DNA from: Actinophytocola sp036378875
GTDB taxonomy: Bacteria > Actinomycetota > Actinomycetes > Mycobacteriales > Pseudonocardiaceae
Assembly: GCF_036378875.1 (NCBI RefSeq)
Contig: NZ_DASUVO010000128.1
Location: 22,496 to 86,495 of the forward strand
Length of the DNA: 64,000 nt
Reading direction: 5' to 3'
A model generated the notes under the pieces. The model was not told the DNA's origin. It did no database searches and saw nothing but the letters and a program-made list of their open reading frames with translations. The position numbers and the translations under genes are program-made. Positions 53,183-61,291 of this stretch are shown piece after piece. Within the stretch, counting starts at the first letter, position 1; every line of letters starts with the position of its first letter.

Positions 53183-54505
53183 CTACCGGCCGCCGTCCCC
53201 GATCACGCCGGGTGGCAACTGGTTCTCGTCGTCCAGGATGGACATCGACTCGTTGTCCTCGGCGGACTCCCGCAGGTCGAACCGGCGCTTCGGGTTCTGG
53301 CCGGGCACCGGTTCGTCGGTGTCGCCGAACCACTGGCTCGACCCGATGGCCTCCATGCCGAACCGGCGCATAGCCATCTTTTCCTGGGCGCCGACCGGTC
53401 CGGCACCACCGGGCGCGATCGGCGTGCCGGCCTGTGCCCCGGCCGCGGCCTGCTGCGCCGCGGCCGCCTGCTGCGCGTGCTGCATGTCCGACCCGGGCAG
53501 GCCACCCATGCCAGCAGCGGACTTCGATCCCGCGCCAGGGAAGCCGCCCGAACCACCGGAACCGCCGGAACCGCCGGACCCACCAGAACCGCCGCCGGAG
53601 CCACCGGAACTACCGCCTGGCGAGCTGCCGACGATGTTGCCGCGCCGCGGAGTCTCCTGGTTACGGCTGCTACCGCTCGCCGCAGGAGCACCGAAGAACG
53701 GGTCGGTCGAGATGCCGGTCATCCGGCCAGGAGCGGGCGTCGGGGAGGTCGGCCGCCGTGGTCCGTCGTACCTCCCGCCGGACGTGTAGGTCTGTCCGTG
53801 GTGACCGCCGCCTCCGCCACCGCCGCCACCACCGCCGTTGCCCTTGCCCTTGTCGGGCCCGGGCTCGTTCTGGTAGTGCTTCCCGCCGCCGAAACCGCCC
53901 GGCACGGTCAGCCCGAGACCGAGCAGGCCGCCACCCCGGCCCTGATGGATGCCGGTGGACGGCAGCAGCGGCTCCGGCGTGGTGAACGCGGGCAGCGCGG
54001 CGGTCGTCGCGTTCGTGTTCGTCTCGTAGGCGGTCATCACCTCGACCGCCTTCTCCTCCGCCGTCGACGCGGCGGCCTCGGCCGGCTCGGCGTCGGTCTG
54101 CGTCTGGAGCACCTGCACCGCGGGGGCGACCGCCGGATCCGGTTGCGTGGCCGGCACCTCTTCCGGCTGCGGCATCTCCGCGCGGGCCTTCGCGATGTGG
54201 CTGGCCTGGTCCTCGACCGAGGTACGCATCGTGGCGGCGTTCGTGCCGGACGTGGCCGCCCACTTCACGGTGGTGGACAACCGGGCGTGCGCGGCGCCGG
54301 CGGCCGTGCCGGACCAGCCGGTCTGGTCGAGCGCGGTCTTCAGGTCCTGCCCGATCTCGGTGAGGGCAGCGGAGATCTCGGCCCAGCGGCGCGACGGCTC
54401 GGCGGACGCGGTCGCGCCCGGTCCCTCGTGCAACATCCGGTACAGATCCTTGTGAGCGAAGCCGCGCCAACGAGTGCCGTCGGTCGGAGCAGCGGGTTCG
54501 GTCAT
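53183..54505 (-). CDS. PPE-like type VII secretion substrate with Gly-rich C-terminus
   Basis: 440 residues without a signal peptide. The N-terminal 150 residues are long helices with WRGFAHKDLYRMLHEGPG and a W-x-G turn in QTGWSGTAAGAAHARL, as in actinobacterial PPE-type proteins. The remainder is low-complexity and Gly/Ser/Pro-rich, with glycine runs at about 227-240 and GGSGG repeats at about 300-330, and ends in an acidic stretch. It forms a likely heterodimer with the small protein encoded 11 bp upstream and is probably chaperoned by EspG downstream. Confidence 0.8.
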   Translation of the reverse strand: MTEPAAPTDGTRWRGFAHKDLYRMLHEGPGATASAEPSRRWAEISAALTEIGQDLKTALDQTGWSGTAAGAAHARLSTTVKWAATSGTNAATMRTSVEDQASHIAKARAEMPQPEEVPATQPDPAVAPAVQVLQTQTDAEPAEAAASTAEEKAVEVMTAYETNTNATTAALPAFTTPEPLLPSTGIHQGRGGGLLGLGLTVPGGFGGGKHYQNEPGPDKGKGNGGGGGGGGGGGHHGQTYTSGGRYDGPRRPTSPTPAPGRMTGISTDPFFGAPAASGSSRNQETPRRGNIVGSSPGGSSGGSGGGSGGSGGSGGSGGSGGFPGAGSKSAAGMGGLPGSDMQHAQQAAAAQQAAAGAQAGTPIAPGGAGPVGAQEKMAMRRFGMEAIGSSQWFGDTDEPVPGQNPKRRFDLRESAEDNESMSILDDENQLPPGVIGDGGR

Positions 54506-54516
54506 CGATAGCCCTC

Positions 54517-54912
54517 TCAGCCCTCGTTCTTGCCGGTGCCGACGGCGTTGTCCGAGTCGATTCTGTCGTACTGCTCAGCGGTCGCGTCGAGGTTCTGGAC
54601 AGCGGCGTCCAATTGCGCGCGATAGAACTTCAGCAGGTCCACGACCGACTCGTCCGAGTCGAGAGTGCGGTCGTTGTAGAGCGCGCTCGCGCCGGTGCTC
54701 ACCGGGTCGCCGGCCCACGAGGTGACGCGCAGCTCCTTGTCCGCGAGCTCGATCTGCCGGTCTACCTTGGTGATCGCGTCGGCGAACGCACTGCGTAGAC
54801 CGGGCACCGCGTCTCGCGCGACACGCAGGACCTCGTTGTGCGAATCCCCACCGCCCCCGTGGTTTGGCACTAAGCCGCCCTCCCAGTCGGTTTCCTGTGG
54901 TCGATCAACCAT
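54517..54912 (-). CDS. Small ESX-like protein (PE/WXG100-like partner)
   Basis: 131 residues from ATG 54912; an in-frame start at 54990 would add a Cys-containing extension typical of non-coding frame. Helix-turn-helix hairpin architecture with SWAGDPVS at the turn and a C-terminal YDRID, which fits the YxxxD secretion signal of type VII substrates. A Gly-rich N-terminus precedes it. First gene of the ESX trio. No clear ribosome-binding site. Confidence 0.75.
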   Translation of the reverse strand: MVDRPQETDWEGGLVPNHGGGGDSHNEVLRVARDAVPGLRSAFADAITKVDRQIELADKELRVTSWAGDPVSTGASALYNDRTLDSDESVVDLLKFYRAQLDAAVQNLDATAEQYDRIDSDNAVGTGKNEG

Positions 54913-55006
54913 ATCCAATGGGGATGATCGGATTCGACGGTTTAGGCAGTTTTCATGAGAACTTTTGCAGGATTGTTCCGGTTGGCTCAAGCCGTTCGTC
55001 TGGTGT

Positions 55007-55426
55007 CTAGCCGCGCTCCTGCCAGACGCGCCCCCGCCCGCGCGGCCGGTGGTGGCCCCGCCCGTTGTTGATCACCAGGAACAGGATCAGGAACGGGATG
55101 AAGAACGGCAGCTTGAGCGCCGCGAACACACCACAGATGAGCACGACCGCGACGATCGGCACGACCTTCTCGGCCGTCGTCTTCGGCCGCGGCGGCGCCC
55201 CGGCGGGCCTCGGCACGGGCTGACCGAACGTCGGCTTCGGCTCCGGCAGGTCACCGAACAGGCCCAGCAGCTCGCCGCGCGTCTTGGCGGTCGCGACCTT
55301 GGCCGACCGCTCCCCGTACTCGTCGATGTCCAGCCGACCAGCACTCATGTGCTCGCCGAGCTTCGCGAGGGCATCCTCGCGCTCGGAGTCACTGACGCGG
55401 ATCGCGGACGGCTGGTACTCGCTCAC
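55007..55426 (-). CDS. DUF1707 membrane protein
   Basis: 139 residues from GTG 55426. DUF1707 (IRVSDSEREDALAKLGEHMSAGRLDIDEYGERSAKV) is followed by a Pro-rich linker and one long or two close transmembrane segments (VVPIVAVVLICGVFAALKLPFFIPFLILFLV) and a basic tail. DUF1707-plus-membrane-segment proteins are frequent in actinobacteria; function unknown. A related domain heads the protein at 27277. Confidence 0.82.
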   Translation of the reverse strand: MSEYQPSAIRVSDSEREDALAKLGEHMSAGRLDIDEYGERSAKVATAKTRGELLGLFGDLPEPKPTFGQPVPRPAGAPPRPKTTAEKVVPIVAVVLICGVFAALKLPFFIPFLILFLVINNGRGHHRPRGRGRVWQERG

Positions 55427-55553
55427 ATCTCGATCGTACGTCTGTAATCGGGTAATCAGCCGTGACAGATGTCGTGAACCTGAGGACCCTCTCAGTGACA
55501 TGGCCTCGCTGGAGCTCGGCGTTCGCGGGCCTCAATCCGGCGTCTTCCCTCCT

Positions 55554-55601
55554 GCGCGCGGAGATCCCTGGGCTCCTTCGTCGCGCAGGGGATCTGCGCG
55601 C
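55554..55601. terminator. Imperfect hairpin in the 232-bp gap after the carboxylase gene
   Basis: GCGCGCGGAGATCCC (55554-55568) can pair with GGGATCTGCGCGC (55589-55601), leaving about 20 nt of loop. It lies about 60-100 bp beyond the carboxylase stop on the minus strand and could be its terminator. Two similar GACATGGCCTCGCT/TACATGGCCTCGCT segments flank it at about 55498 and 55633. Nothing else is seen in this gap. Confidence 0.4.
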
Positions 55602-55658
55602 TCGTCGGTCCAGACGCCGGCGGCCCGCTCAGGTACATGGCCTCGCTCGGCGGTCCGC

Positions 55659-57422
55659 TCAGTTCTTCAGCTCACACAGGACACTGCCCTGTGTGACGGT
55701 CTCGCCCTGGGCGATGGCGAGTCCGGTCACTGTGCCGGACTTGTGCGCGGTGACCGGGTTCTCCATCTTCATGGCCTCCAGCACCACGATCAGGTCGCCC
55801 TGCGCCACCTCCTGGCCGTCCTCGACCGCGATCTTCACGATCGTGCCCTGCATGGGCGCGGCCACCGCGTCGCCGGACACTGCGGTCGCCTTGCCGCCGG
55901 CCCGTTTGCGTGGCTTGGCCGCCGCCGCGGCCTTCGGCGCGCTGGCGCCGACCGCGAACCCGCCGGGCAGCGACACCTCCAGCCGCCGGCCGCCGACCTC
56001 GACCACCACGTTCTGGCGCTCGTCCGGCTCCGGCAGCTCGTCCGTTGCCACGAACGGCTCGATGGTGTTGTCGAACTCGGTCTCGATCCAGCGCGTGTGC
56101 ACGGAGAACGACGTGCCATCACCCACATAGGCCTGGTCACGCACGATCCGCCGGTGGAACGGCAGTACCGTCGCCATCCCCTCGACGACCATCTCGTCCA
56201 GCGCGCGGCGCGACCGTTCGAGCGCCTCCTCGCGGGTGGCGCCGGTGACGATCACCTTCGCCAGCAGTGAGTCGAACTGTCCGCCGATCACCGTGCCGGA
56301 CTCGACCCCGGAGTCGACCCGCACGCCAGGGCCCTCCGGTGCCACGAACCTCGTCACGACGCCGGGCGCCGGCAGGAAGTTACGGCCGGCGTCCTCGCCG
56401 TTGACGCGGAACTCGATGGAGTGACCGCGCGGCGCCGGGTCCTCGGTGAACCGCAGCTTCTCGCCGGCCGCGATGCGGAACTGCTCCCGCACGAGGTCCA
56501 CCCCGGCGGTCTCCTCCGACACAGGGTGCTCGACCTGCAGGCGCGTGTTGACCTCCAGGAAGGAGATCGTGCCGTCCTTGCCGACCAGGTACTCGACGGT
56601 GCCGGCGCCGGAGTAGCCGGCTTCCTTGCAGATCGCCTTCGCCGAGGAGTGGATCGACGCGCGCTGTGACTCGGTGAGGAACGGCGCGGGGGCCTCCTCG
56701 ACCAGCTTCTGGTGGCGCCGCTGCAGCGAGCAGTCGCGGGTGCCGACCACGATCACGTTGCCGTGCTGGTCGGCGAGAACCTGCGCCTCGACGTGCCGGG
56801 GCTGGTCCAGGTAGCGCTCGACGAAGCACTCGCCCCGCCCGAACGCCGCGACCGCCTCGCGGACAGCCGAGTCGAACAGCTCGGGGATCTCCTCGATCGT
56901 GCGGGCCACCTTCAGGCCACGCCCGCCGCCGCCGAACGCGGCCTTGATCGCCACCGGCAGCCCGTGCTCGTCGGCGAACGCCACGACCTCCTCGGGCCCG
57001 CCGACCGGCTCCTTCGTGCCAGGTACCAGCGGGGCGCCGGCGCGGGTGGCGATGTGCCGGGCGGTGACCTTGTCGCCGAGGTCGCGGATGGCCTGTGGAC
57101 TCGGCCCGATCCAGGTGAGGCCGGCGTCCAACACGGCCTGCGCGAAGTCGGCGTTCTCGGACAGGAAGCCGTAACCGGGGTGGACGGCGTCCGCACCGGA
57201 CCGCTTCGCGACGTCCAGCAGCTTGTCGATGTTGAGGTAGCTCTCCGCCGCCGTCGACCCACCGAGCGCGAAGGCCTCGTCGGCGAGTCGGGCGAACACG
57301 GCGTCCCGGTCCGGATCCGCGTACACCGCCACACTGGGGAGGCCGGCGTCCTTGCAGGCACGGATGACGCGAACAGCGATCTCGCCGCGGTTGGCGATCA
57401 GGATCTTGTTGAGCTGGGGCAC
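55659..57422 (-). CDS. accA3: Acetyl-/propionyl-CoA carboxylase alpha chain (biotin carboxylase and BCCP)
   Basis: 587 residues from GTG 57422, which has GAGGGAGA 6 nt upstream (GTG 57428 abuts it). Biotin carboxylase part: KILIANRGEIAVRVIRAC, ATP-loop AAFGGGGRGLKV, CSLQRRHQKLVEEAP, FLEVNTRLQVEHPVSE. A linker with Ala/Lys-rich sequence leads to the biotin carrier domain with EAMKMEN (biotinyl Lys) near the end. It supplies carboxybiotin to AccD-type beta chains. Methylmalonyl-CoA from the propionyl-CoA reaction would be the substrate of MutAB encoded here. AccA3 matches its mycobacterial counterpart; no accD gene lies in the window. Confidence 0.95.
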   Translation of the reverse strand: MPQLNKILIANRGEIAVRVIRACKDAGLPSVAVYADPDRDAVFARLADEAFALGGSTAAESYLNIDKLLDVAKRSGADAVHPGYGFLSENADFAQAVLDAGLTWIGPSPQAIRDLGDKVTARHIATRAGAPLVPGTKEPVGGPEEVVAFADEHGLPVAIKAAFGGGGRGLKVARTIEEIPELFDSAVREAVAAFGRGECFVERYLDQPRHVEAQVLADQHGNVIVVGTRDCSLQRRHQKLVEEAPAPFLTESQRASIHSSAKAICKEAGYSGAGTVEYLVGKDGTISFLEVNTRLQVEHPVSEETAGVDLVREQFRIAAGEKLRFTEDPAPRGHSIEFRVNGEDAGRNFLPAPGVVTRFVAPEGPGVRVDSGVESGTVIGGQFDSLLAKVIVTGATREEALERSRRALDEMVVEGMATVLPFHRRIVRDQAYVGDGTSFSVHTRWIETEFDNTIEPFVATDELPEPDERQNVVVEVGGRRLEVSLPGGFAVGASAPKAAAAAKPRKRAGGKATAVSGDAVAAPMQGTIVKIAVEDGQEVAQGDLIVVLEAMKMENPVTAHKSGTVTGLAIAQGETVTQGSVLCELKN

Positions 57423-57526
57423 GCCCACTCTCCCTCGAAAGGCGGCACACTGTCGTTGGTTGGGGAGTTTACGGATACCGCGGGTATGTGGGGCCGTAGA
57501 GCAAGCTAGGTCACGGGGAGAGAATC

Positions 57527-58228
57527 ATGGCGGGGAGGTCGTGGGCGGTCGTGATCACCGCCGCCGCGTCCGCTCTGGTGGCGGCCGGTGCACTGATCGC
57601 GTCCGCCATGCTGCGGGATTCCGGCGTGACCACCGCCGAGACGACCGTGTCCACCACGGCGACGACGCCCGGCGTCGGCATGGACGGCTGCCTGGGCGAG
57701 AAGTGCACCGTGCTCGCGACGCTGCCCGTCGGTGACACCATGGTCGAGCTGGTCGCCGAGGCCGACGGCACGGCAGGGCGCCTGCGGATCGGCGGCGCCG
57801 GTTCCAGCGAGGTCATCGAGCTGACCGTCACCAAGCTGGGAGCCGCCCTCACCACGGAGTCCCTGCGATGCGTGGCCGACTCGTTGTCCGCGTGCCTCGT
57901 GGGTGGTCCGTACTCGCAGGGCTACGCGGCGGAGGTCGTGGTCGGCCGTTCCGCCCAGTGGAGCGAGATCACCGAACCGTTCCTGTCCGACGCCGGGTTC
58001 GTCACCCTGGCGAACGTCACCGCCGATCCGGGCGCCGAGGTCCTCACGGCACAGCACCGCTGCGACCCGCAGGTGACCGCGGACTGTGCCACCACACCGG
58101 TGTTCGTCCGCGTCCACAACCTGCGCCACCAGGAACTGGGATGCACGAGAACCTACGCCCGCCTCGACGCACTACCGGGCTGGCCAACGGTGACGCTTCG
58201 GTCAACGGACCTGAAACCCTGCGCCTAA
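57527..58228 (+). CDS. Membrane-anchored extracytoplasmic protein with conserved cysteines
   Basis: 233 residues. N-terminal signal anchor (WAVVITAAASALVAAGALIASAM), a Thr-rich linker, then a beta-rich domain with six to seven Cys (GCLGEKC, LRCVADSLSACL, HRCDP, ADCATT, GCTRTY and a C-terminal KPCA), so disulphides are likely outside the cell. It is divergent from the carboxylase gene (104-bp gap). No known family. Confidence 0.7.
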   Translation: MAGRSWAVVITAAASALVAAGALIASAMLRDSGVTTAETTVSTTATTPGVGMDGCLGEKCTVLATLPVGDTMVELVAEADGTAGRLRIGGAGSSEVIELTVTKLGAALTTESLRCVADSLSACLVGGPYSQGYAAEVVVGRSAQWSEITEPFLSDAGFVTLANVTADPGAEVLTAQHRCDPQVTADCATTPVFVRVHNLRHQELGCTRTYARLDALPGWPTVTLRSTDLKPCA

Positions 58229-58763
58229 CCTGTCCACAGCCGCATCGGTTATCCACAGGCAAGATCGACTTCGCGGTGACTGTCACCCCCCCACCGGTAG
58301 ACTGGCACGGCGGGACGCCCCCGGGATCGGGTGGGGGTTGGGCAACGCGCGCGCGAGGATGATGATCAAGCGCGGAGCCGATGTTGGAGGGTTGGTCCTG
58401 TACGGGGCCACTGTTTCCGCTGCGGTCAGGTGTCCTGCGTCGTCCATTGCCCCGAGTGGTCTTGTGGCGAACGGCGCGTCGGTGGGCTGTCGGTGCTTGA
58501 TGTCTCAGGGGTGTCCCATGGGTGCGCCGCGACGCTAATTCCAGATCCACCGGGGATCTTTCTCAACACATCGCCCGGGAAGACCGGTGCCGCGAGCGGC
58601 GTGTTTGTGCCACCAGCGCTGTCTCGAAGGACGCTTTCAGGTCGTTGAACGTCATCGGCGCGTCTTTCGAGACAGCGGCGATGCCCTGAACGCGTCTTTC
58701 GGGACCCAGCGGATGCGCGTCGGGCGCGCAGCGCCCCGCGCCCGCGATCGGCCTGGGCATGGC
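58229..58763. other. 535-bp gene-free region with repeats and a leader-like segment
   Basis: Contains two TATCCACAGG/TGTCCACAG units (58231 and 58249), a leader-like segment 58249-58340 resembling 24371-24458, and the hairpin at 58618-58676. Short frames exist (for example a Cys-rich one at about 58380-58480) but none has a start with a ribosome site, sound codon usage or a recognisable domain. Confidence 0.65.
58618..58676. repeat. Hairpin between convergent genes (family E)
   Basis: Arms GCTGTCTCGAAGGACGC (58618-58634) and GCGTCTTTCGAGACAGC (58660-58676) match at 16 of 17 positions with a 25-nt loop; a third related unit, GCGTCTTTCGGGAC, starts near 58690. It lies about 90 bp from the stop of the DUF488 gene and may terminate it. 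Confidence 0.65.
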
Positions 58764-59249
58764 TCAGCCCGGGCGGAGGTCCGTGACCGGCAGGCCGTGC
58801 TCGGCGTGCAGGCGCGCGGCCACGAGTGAGCGGTGGCATGCCTCCGGGTCGCGCTCGACGCAGAAGAGCGCGGTTGTCGAGTCGCTCGGAAGTACGGACA
58901 CGAGCGCGCCGAGGTCGAACGGGTCGAGGATCTCCCGGGTGTAGCGCTCGACGTAATCGGGCGCCAACGCGACGCGGTTGCGCTTGCCCACGCCCTGGCG
59001 GTCGTCCTCGCGGTACTGGAGTTGGCGCATCTCGGTCGTCGGTGCCAGGTCCTTCACGTGTCGGTAGCCGATGTCCGCCGCGGCGAGCGTGTGCTGGAGC
59101 CGCGCCGAGTTCGCCCAGGCGTATTCAGGGCCCCGGACGCCGCGTCGCTGGCGGACGTCGAGCAGCAGCCCCACGCCCTCGCCGGTGAGCTTCTCGATGA
59201 AGGAACCGGCCGTGAAGCCGTAGACGCCGATCGTCGCGATGCGTCTCAT
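58764..59249 (-). CDS. DUF488 family protein
   Basis: 161 residues from ATG 59249, preceded by GGAGG at 8 nt. DUF488 marks: TIGVYGFTAGSFIEKL, LLLDVRQRRGVRGPEYAWANS, LCVERDPEACHRSLVA (here FCVERDPEACHRS) near the C-terminus, where the Cys-His pair is conserved in the family. Function of DUF488 is not established; it often stands near DNA repair or stress genes. Here it is beside a SnoaL-like gene on the same strand. Confidence 0.9.
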   Translation of the reverse strand: MRRIATIGVYGFTAGSFIEKLTGEGVGLLLDVRQRRGVRGPEYAWANSARLQHTLAAADIGYRHVKDLAPTTEMRQLQYREDDRQGVGKRNRVALAPDYVERYTREILDPFDLGALVSVLPSDSTTALFCVERDPEACHRSLVAARLHAEHGLPVTDLRPG

Positions 59250-59303
59250 CGTCAACACCTCCGCTGTGCGGCGGTGGGCTCGGCCGAGCCCACCGCCGCT
59301 CCG

Positions 59304-59657
59304 CTACGGCACGAGCACCGGCTGGTCCACGGCCCACAGCCACGACCCGTCCGACTGGCGACGGGCGATCTCGACGGTCATCTCGCCGGTGGTCAGCGTC
59401 GACGCCGTGAGAGCCAGATCCTCGCCCACCAGCGCTGGATGCTGCCTGCCCGGCGTGAGCACCGGCGCCGCCGCGACGAACTCCTCGAACACCTTGCGGA
59501 TCTCCGCGTGTCCGGTCGCGATGTTGCCCGGCGGGAACGCCAGCACGGCGTCCGGCTCGTACAACGCCACCAGCCCGTCGACGTCGCCGGCGTTGGCGCG
59601 TTCGATGAAGTACCTACCCAGGTCGTTCGGCTCGGTGGCCACTGTCTTGCTTGTCAT
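59304..59657 (-). CDS. SnoaL-like / NTF2-fold protein
   Basis: 117 residues, ATG 59657 with GGGAGG 9 nt upstream. NTF2-like alpha+beta cone: helix LGRYFIERANAGDVDGLVALYEPDAVLAFPPGN, then GHAEIRKVFEEF and strands ending WLWAVDQP. Small enzymes and sensors share this fold and the ligand cannot be guessed. It is divergent from the YafY-type regulator with a palindromic operator between them, so it is the regulator's likely target. Confidence 0.82.
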   Translation of the reverse strand: MTSKTVATEPNDLGRYFIERANAGDVDGLVALYEPDAVLAFPPGNIATGHAEIRKVFEEFVAAAPVLTPGRQHPALVGEDLALTASTLTTGEMTVEIARRQSDGSWLWAVDQPVLVP

Positions 59658-59679
59658 GCCGATGAGCCTCCCAGCGAAT

Positions 59680-59698
59680 CACGACATCCTGTGTCGTG
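59680..59698. promoter_or_regulatory. Palindromic operator between SnoaL-like gene and YafY regulator
   Basis: Perfect inverted repeat CACGACA-TCCTG-TGTCGTG (7-bp arms, 5-bp spacer) in the 62-bp divergent gap. It lies 22 bp from each start codon. CACAAT (59708-59713) lies 6 nt from ATG 59720 and may be the regulator's -10, giving a leaderless transcript. Confidence 0.7.
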
Positions 59699-59719
59699 TA
59701 TTCCTGGCACAATTTTCGT

Positions 59720-60727
59720 ATGCGTGCCGACCGGTTGGTCTCGCTGGTGTTGCTGCTGCGCCAGCACGGTCGGCTGTCCGCGCCCGCGCTGGCCCGCGAG
59801 CTGGAGGTGTCCACCCGCACCGTGCTGCGCGACATCGAGGCGCTGTCCTCGGCCGGTGTCCCGGTCTACGCCGAACGCGGCCGGCACGGCGGTTTCGCGT
59901 TGCTGCCCGGTTTCCAGACCGAGCTCACCGGACTGAACCACGACGAGGCACTCGCACTGCTTGTCGCCGGATCGCGGCGCGGCGCGCAGGCGTTCGGCCT
60001 CGGCGCGGCGCTCGCTTCGGCCATGCGCAAGGTCGTCGACGCGCTACCCGAAAGCTATCGGGCCACCGCGGCCGGCGCCGCCCAGCGACTGCTCATCGAC
60101 CCGGAGACCGACCTCCTCGCGCGCCGGCAGGTCGCCGAGGAGGTGCCGGACACCATCGTGGCCGAGATCCGGAGCGCGGTGTTCGCCGGACACAAGCTGC
60201 GCATCCACTACGCGGCAGCGGGCCAGGCCCCGACGTGGCGCACGGTGGACCCGATCGGCCTGGTCACCGTGCGCGACCAGGGCTACCTGCTGGCCACGAG
60301 AGCCGGCACGGACCGCACCTACCGGCTGTCCCGGGTCCTGGCCGCCGAGGAACTCGCCGAACCCGCGCAGCGACCGGACCGCGTCGATCTGGACCAGGCC
60401 TGGCAGGAACGCAGCACGCGGTTTCGTACCGGCGGCGACCAGGTCGCCGTGCTGGTACGGGTGAACCCGGCGCGGCGTGAGGACCTGGTGGGCACCGCGC
60501 TGGCGATCGTCGCAGAAGAAGCCGACGCGGACGGCTGGCTGCGGCTGGAGGTCACCTTCCAGGACGCGAGACACGCCGAGTGGGCGTTGTGGCAGCTCGC
60601 CACGAACGCGGAAGCCCTTGCCCCGCAATGGTTGCGCTCCTCGTTGCGTGACCGCGCCGCCGCGGTCACGACCTGCTACGAACTAGTGCCAGAGGTCGAC
60701 TACCGAGACCTCGACGTCACGGAGTAG
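59720..60727 (+). CDS. YafY-family (HTH + WYL domain) transcriptional regulator
   Basis: 335 residues from ATG 59720 (an earlier GTG/ATG frame to 59696 crosses the operator). The N-terminal winged helix is RADRLVSLVLLLRQHGRLSAPALARELEVSTRTVLRDIEAL, followed by WYL-domain features (FAGHKLRIHYAAAG...VDPIGLVTVRDQGYLLAT and TYRLSRV) and a C-terminal extension (WCX). WYL domains sense small ligands or single-stranded nucleic acid. It overlaps the end of the Maf gene by 45 bp, tail to tail. Confidence 0.9.
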   Translation: MRADRLVSLVLLLRQHGRLSAPALARELEVSTRTVLRDIEALSSAGVPVYAERGRHGGFALLPGFQTELTGLNHDEALALLVAGSRRGAQAFGLGAALASAMRKVVDALPESYRATAAGAAQRLLIDPETDLLARRQVAEEVPDTIVAEIRSAVFAGHKLRIHYAAAGQAPTWRTVDPIGLVTVRDQGYLLATRAGTDRTYRLSRVLAAEELAEPAQRPDRVDLDQAWQERSTRFRTGGDQVAVLVRVNPARREDLVGTALAIVAEEADADGWLRLEVTFQDARHAEWALWQLATNAEALAPQWLRSSLRDRAAAVTTCYELVPEVDYRDLDVTE

Positions 60728-61291
60728 GCGGCGGGTCAGTGGGAGGCTGATGCCGATCACGCTGGACGGGTCGCCGTCCACACCATCGATGAACCAGCCG
60801 CCAAGGCCGTCGATCGTGAACCCGCCGGCCACCTGCAGCGGCTCGCCGGTGCCCACATAGGCCTCGATCTCCGTCTCGCTCGGCTCGCCGAAACGGATCG
60901 TCGTGCTGACCGTGCCGGTGGCGATCGCGGTGACGGCGCCGTCGCGTACTCGCAGCACGGCGTGCCCGGTCAGCAGTTCGCCCGTGCCGCCGGCCATCTT
61001 TGTCCAGCGGGCGAGCGCCCGTTCGGGTGTGCCCGGCTTGCCGACGAGCAGGCCGTCGTGGAACAGCATCGAGTCGCAGCCGACGACCACCGCGTCGCTG
61101 TGGTCCGGGGCGACCGTGCGGGCCTTGGCCTCGGCGAGTGTCGCGACCGTCTGCTCCGGACCGGCGTCGGCCGGGAGCGACGCGATGATCGCGTCCTCGT
61201 CGACACCGGAGACCTGGACCACCGGGTCGATTCCGGCCTTGCGGAGCACTGTCAGGCGGGCGGGGGACTGGGAGGCGAGGACGAACTGCAC
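60683..61291 (-). CDS. Maf-like nucleotide pyrophosphatase
   Basis: 202 residues from GTG 61291, overlapping the preceding MFS gene by 40 bp. Maf start VLASQSPARLTVLRKAG, with DSMLFHDG and KPGTPERA at the metal and nucleotide site; in active Maf proteins the first motif reads SxSPRR, so the second Arg is replaced (ARL). The family hydrolyses non-canonical NTPs such as dTTP, UTP and modified forms. The C-terminus overlaps the YafY gene on the other strand. Maf-accA3 linkage also occurs in mycobacteria. Confidence 0.9.
   Translation of the reverse strand: MQFVLASQSPARLTVLRKAGIDPVVQVSGVDEDAIIASLPADAGPEQTVATLAEAKARTVAPDHSDAVVVGCDSMLFHDGLLVGKPGTPERALARWTKMAGGTGELLTGHAVLRVRDGAVTAIATGTVSTTIRFGEPSETEIEAYVGTGEPLQVAGGFTIDGLGGWFIDGVDGDPSSVIGISLPLTRRLLRDVEVSVVDLWH

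Noticed and set aside
58331..58648. Plus-strand frame with a zinc-finger-like Cys pattern (CFRCGQVSC)
   Set aside because: No sound start, no codon bias and it runs through the hairpin repeat; the Cys spacing is probably chance.
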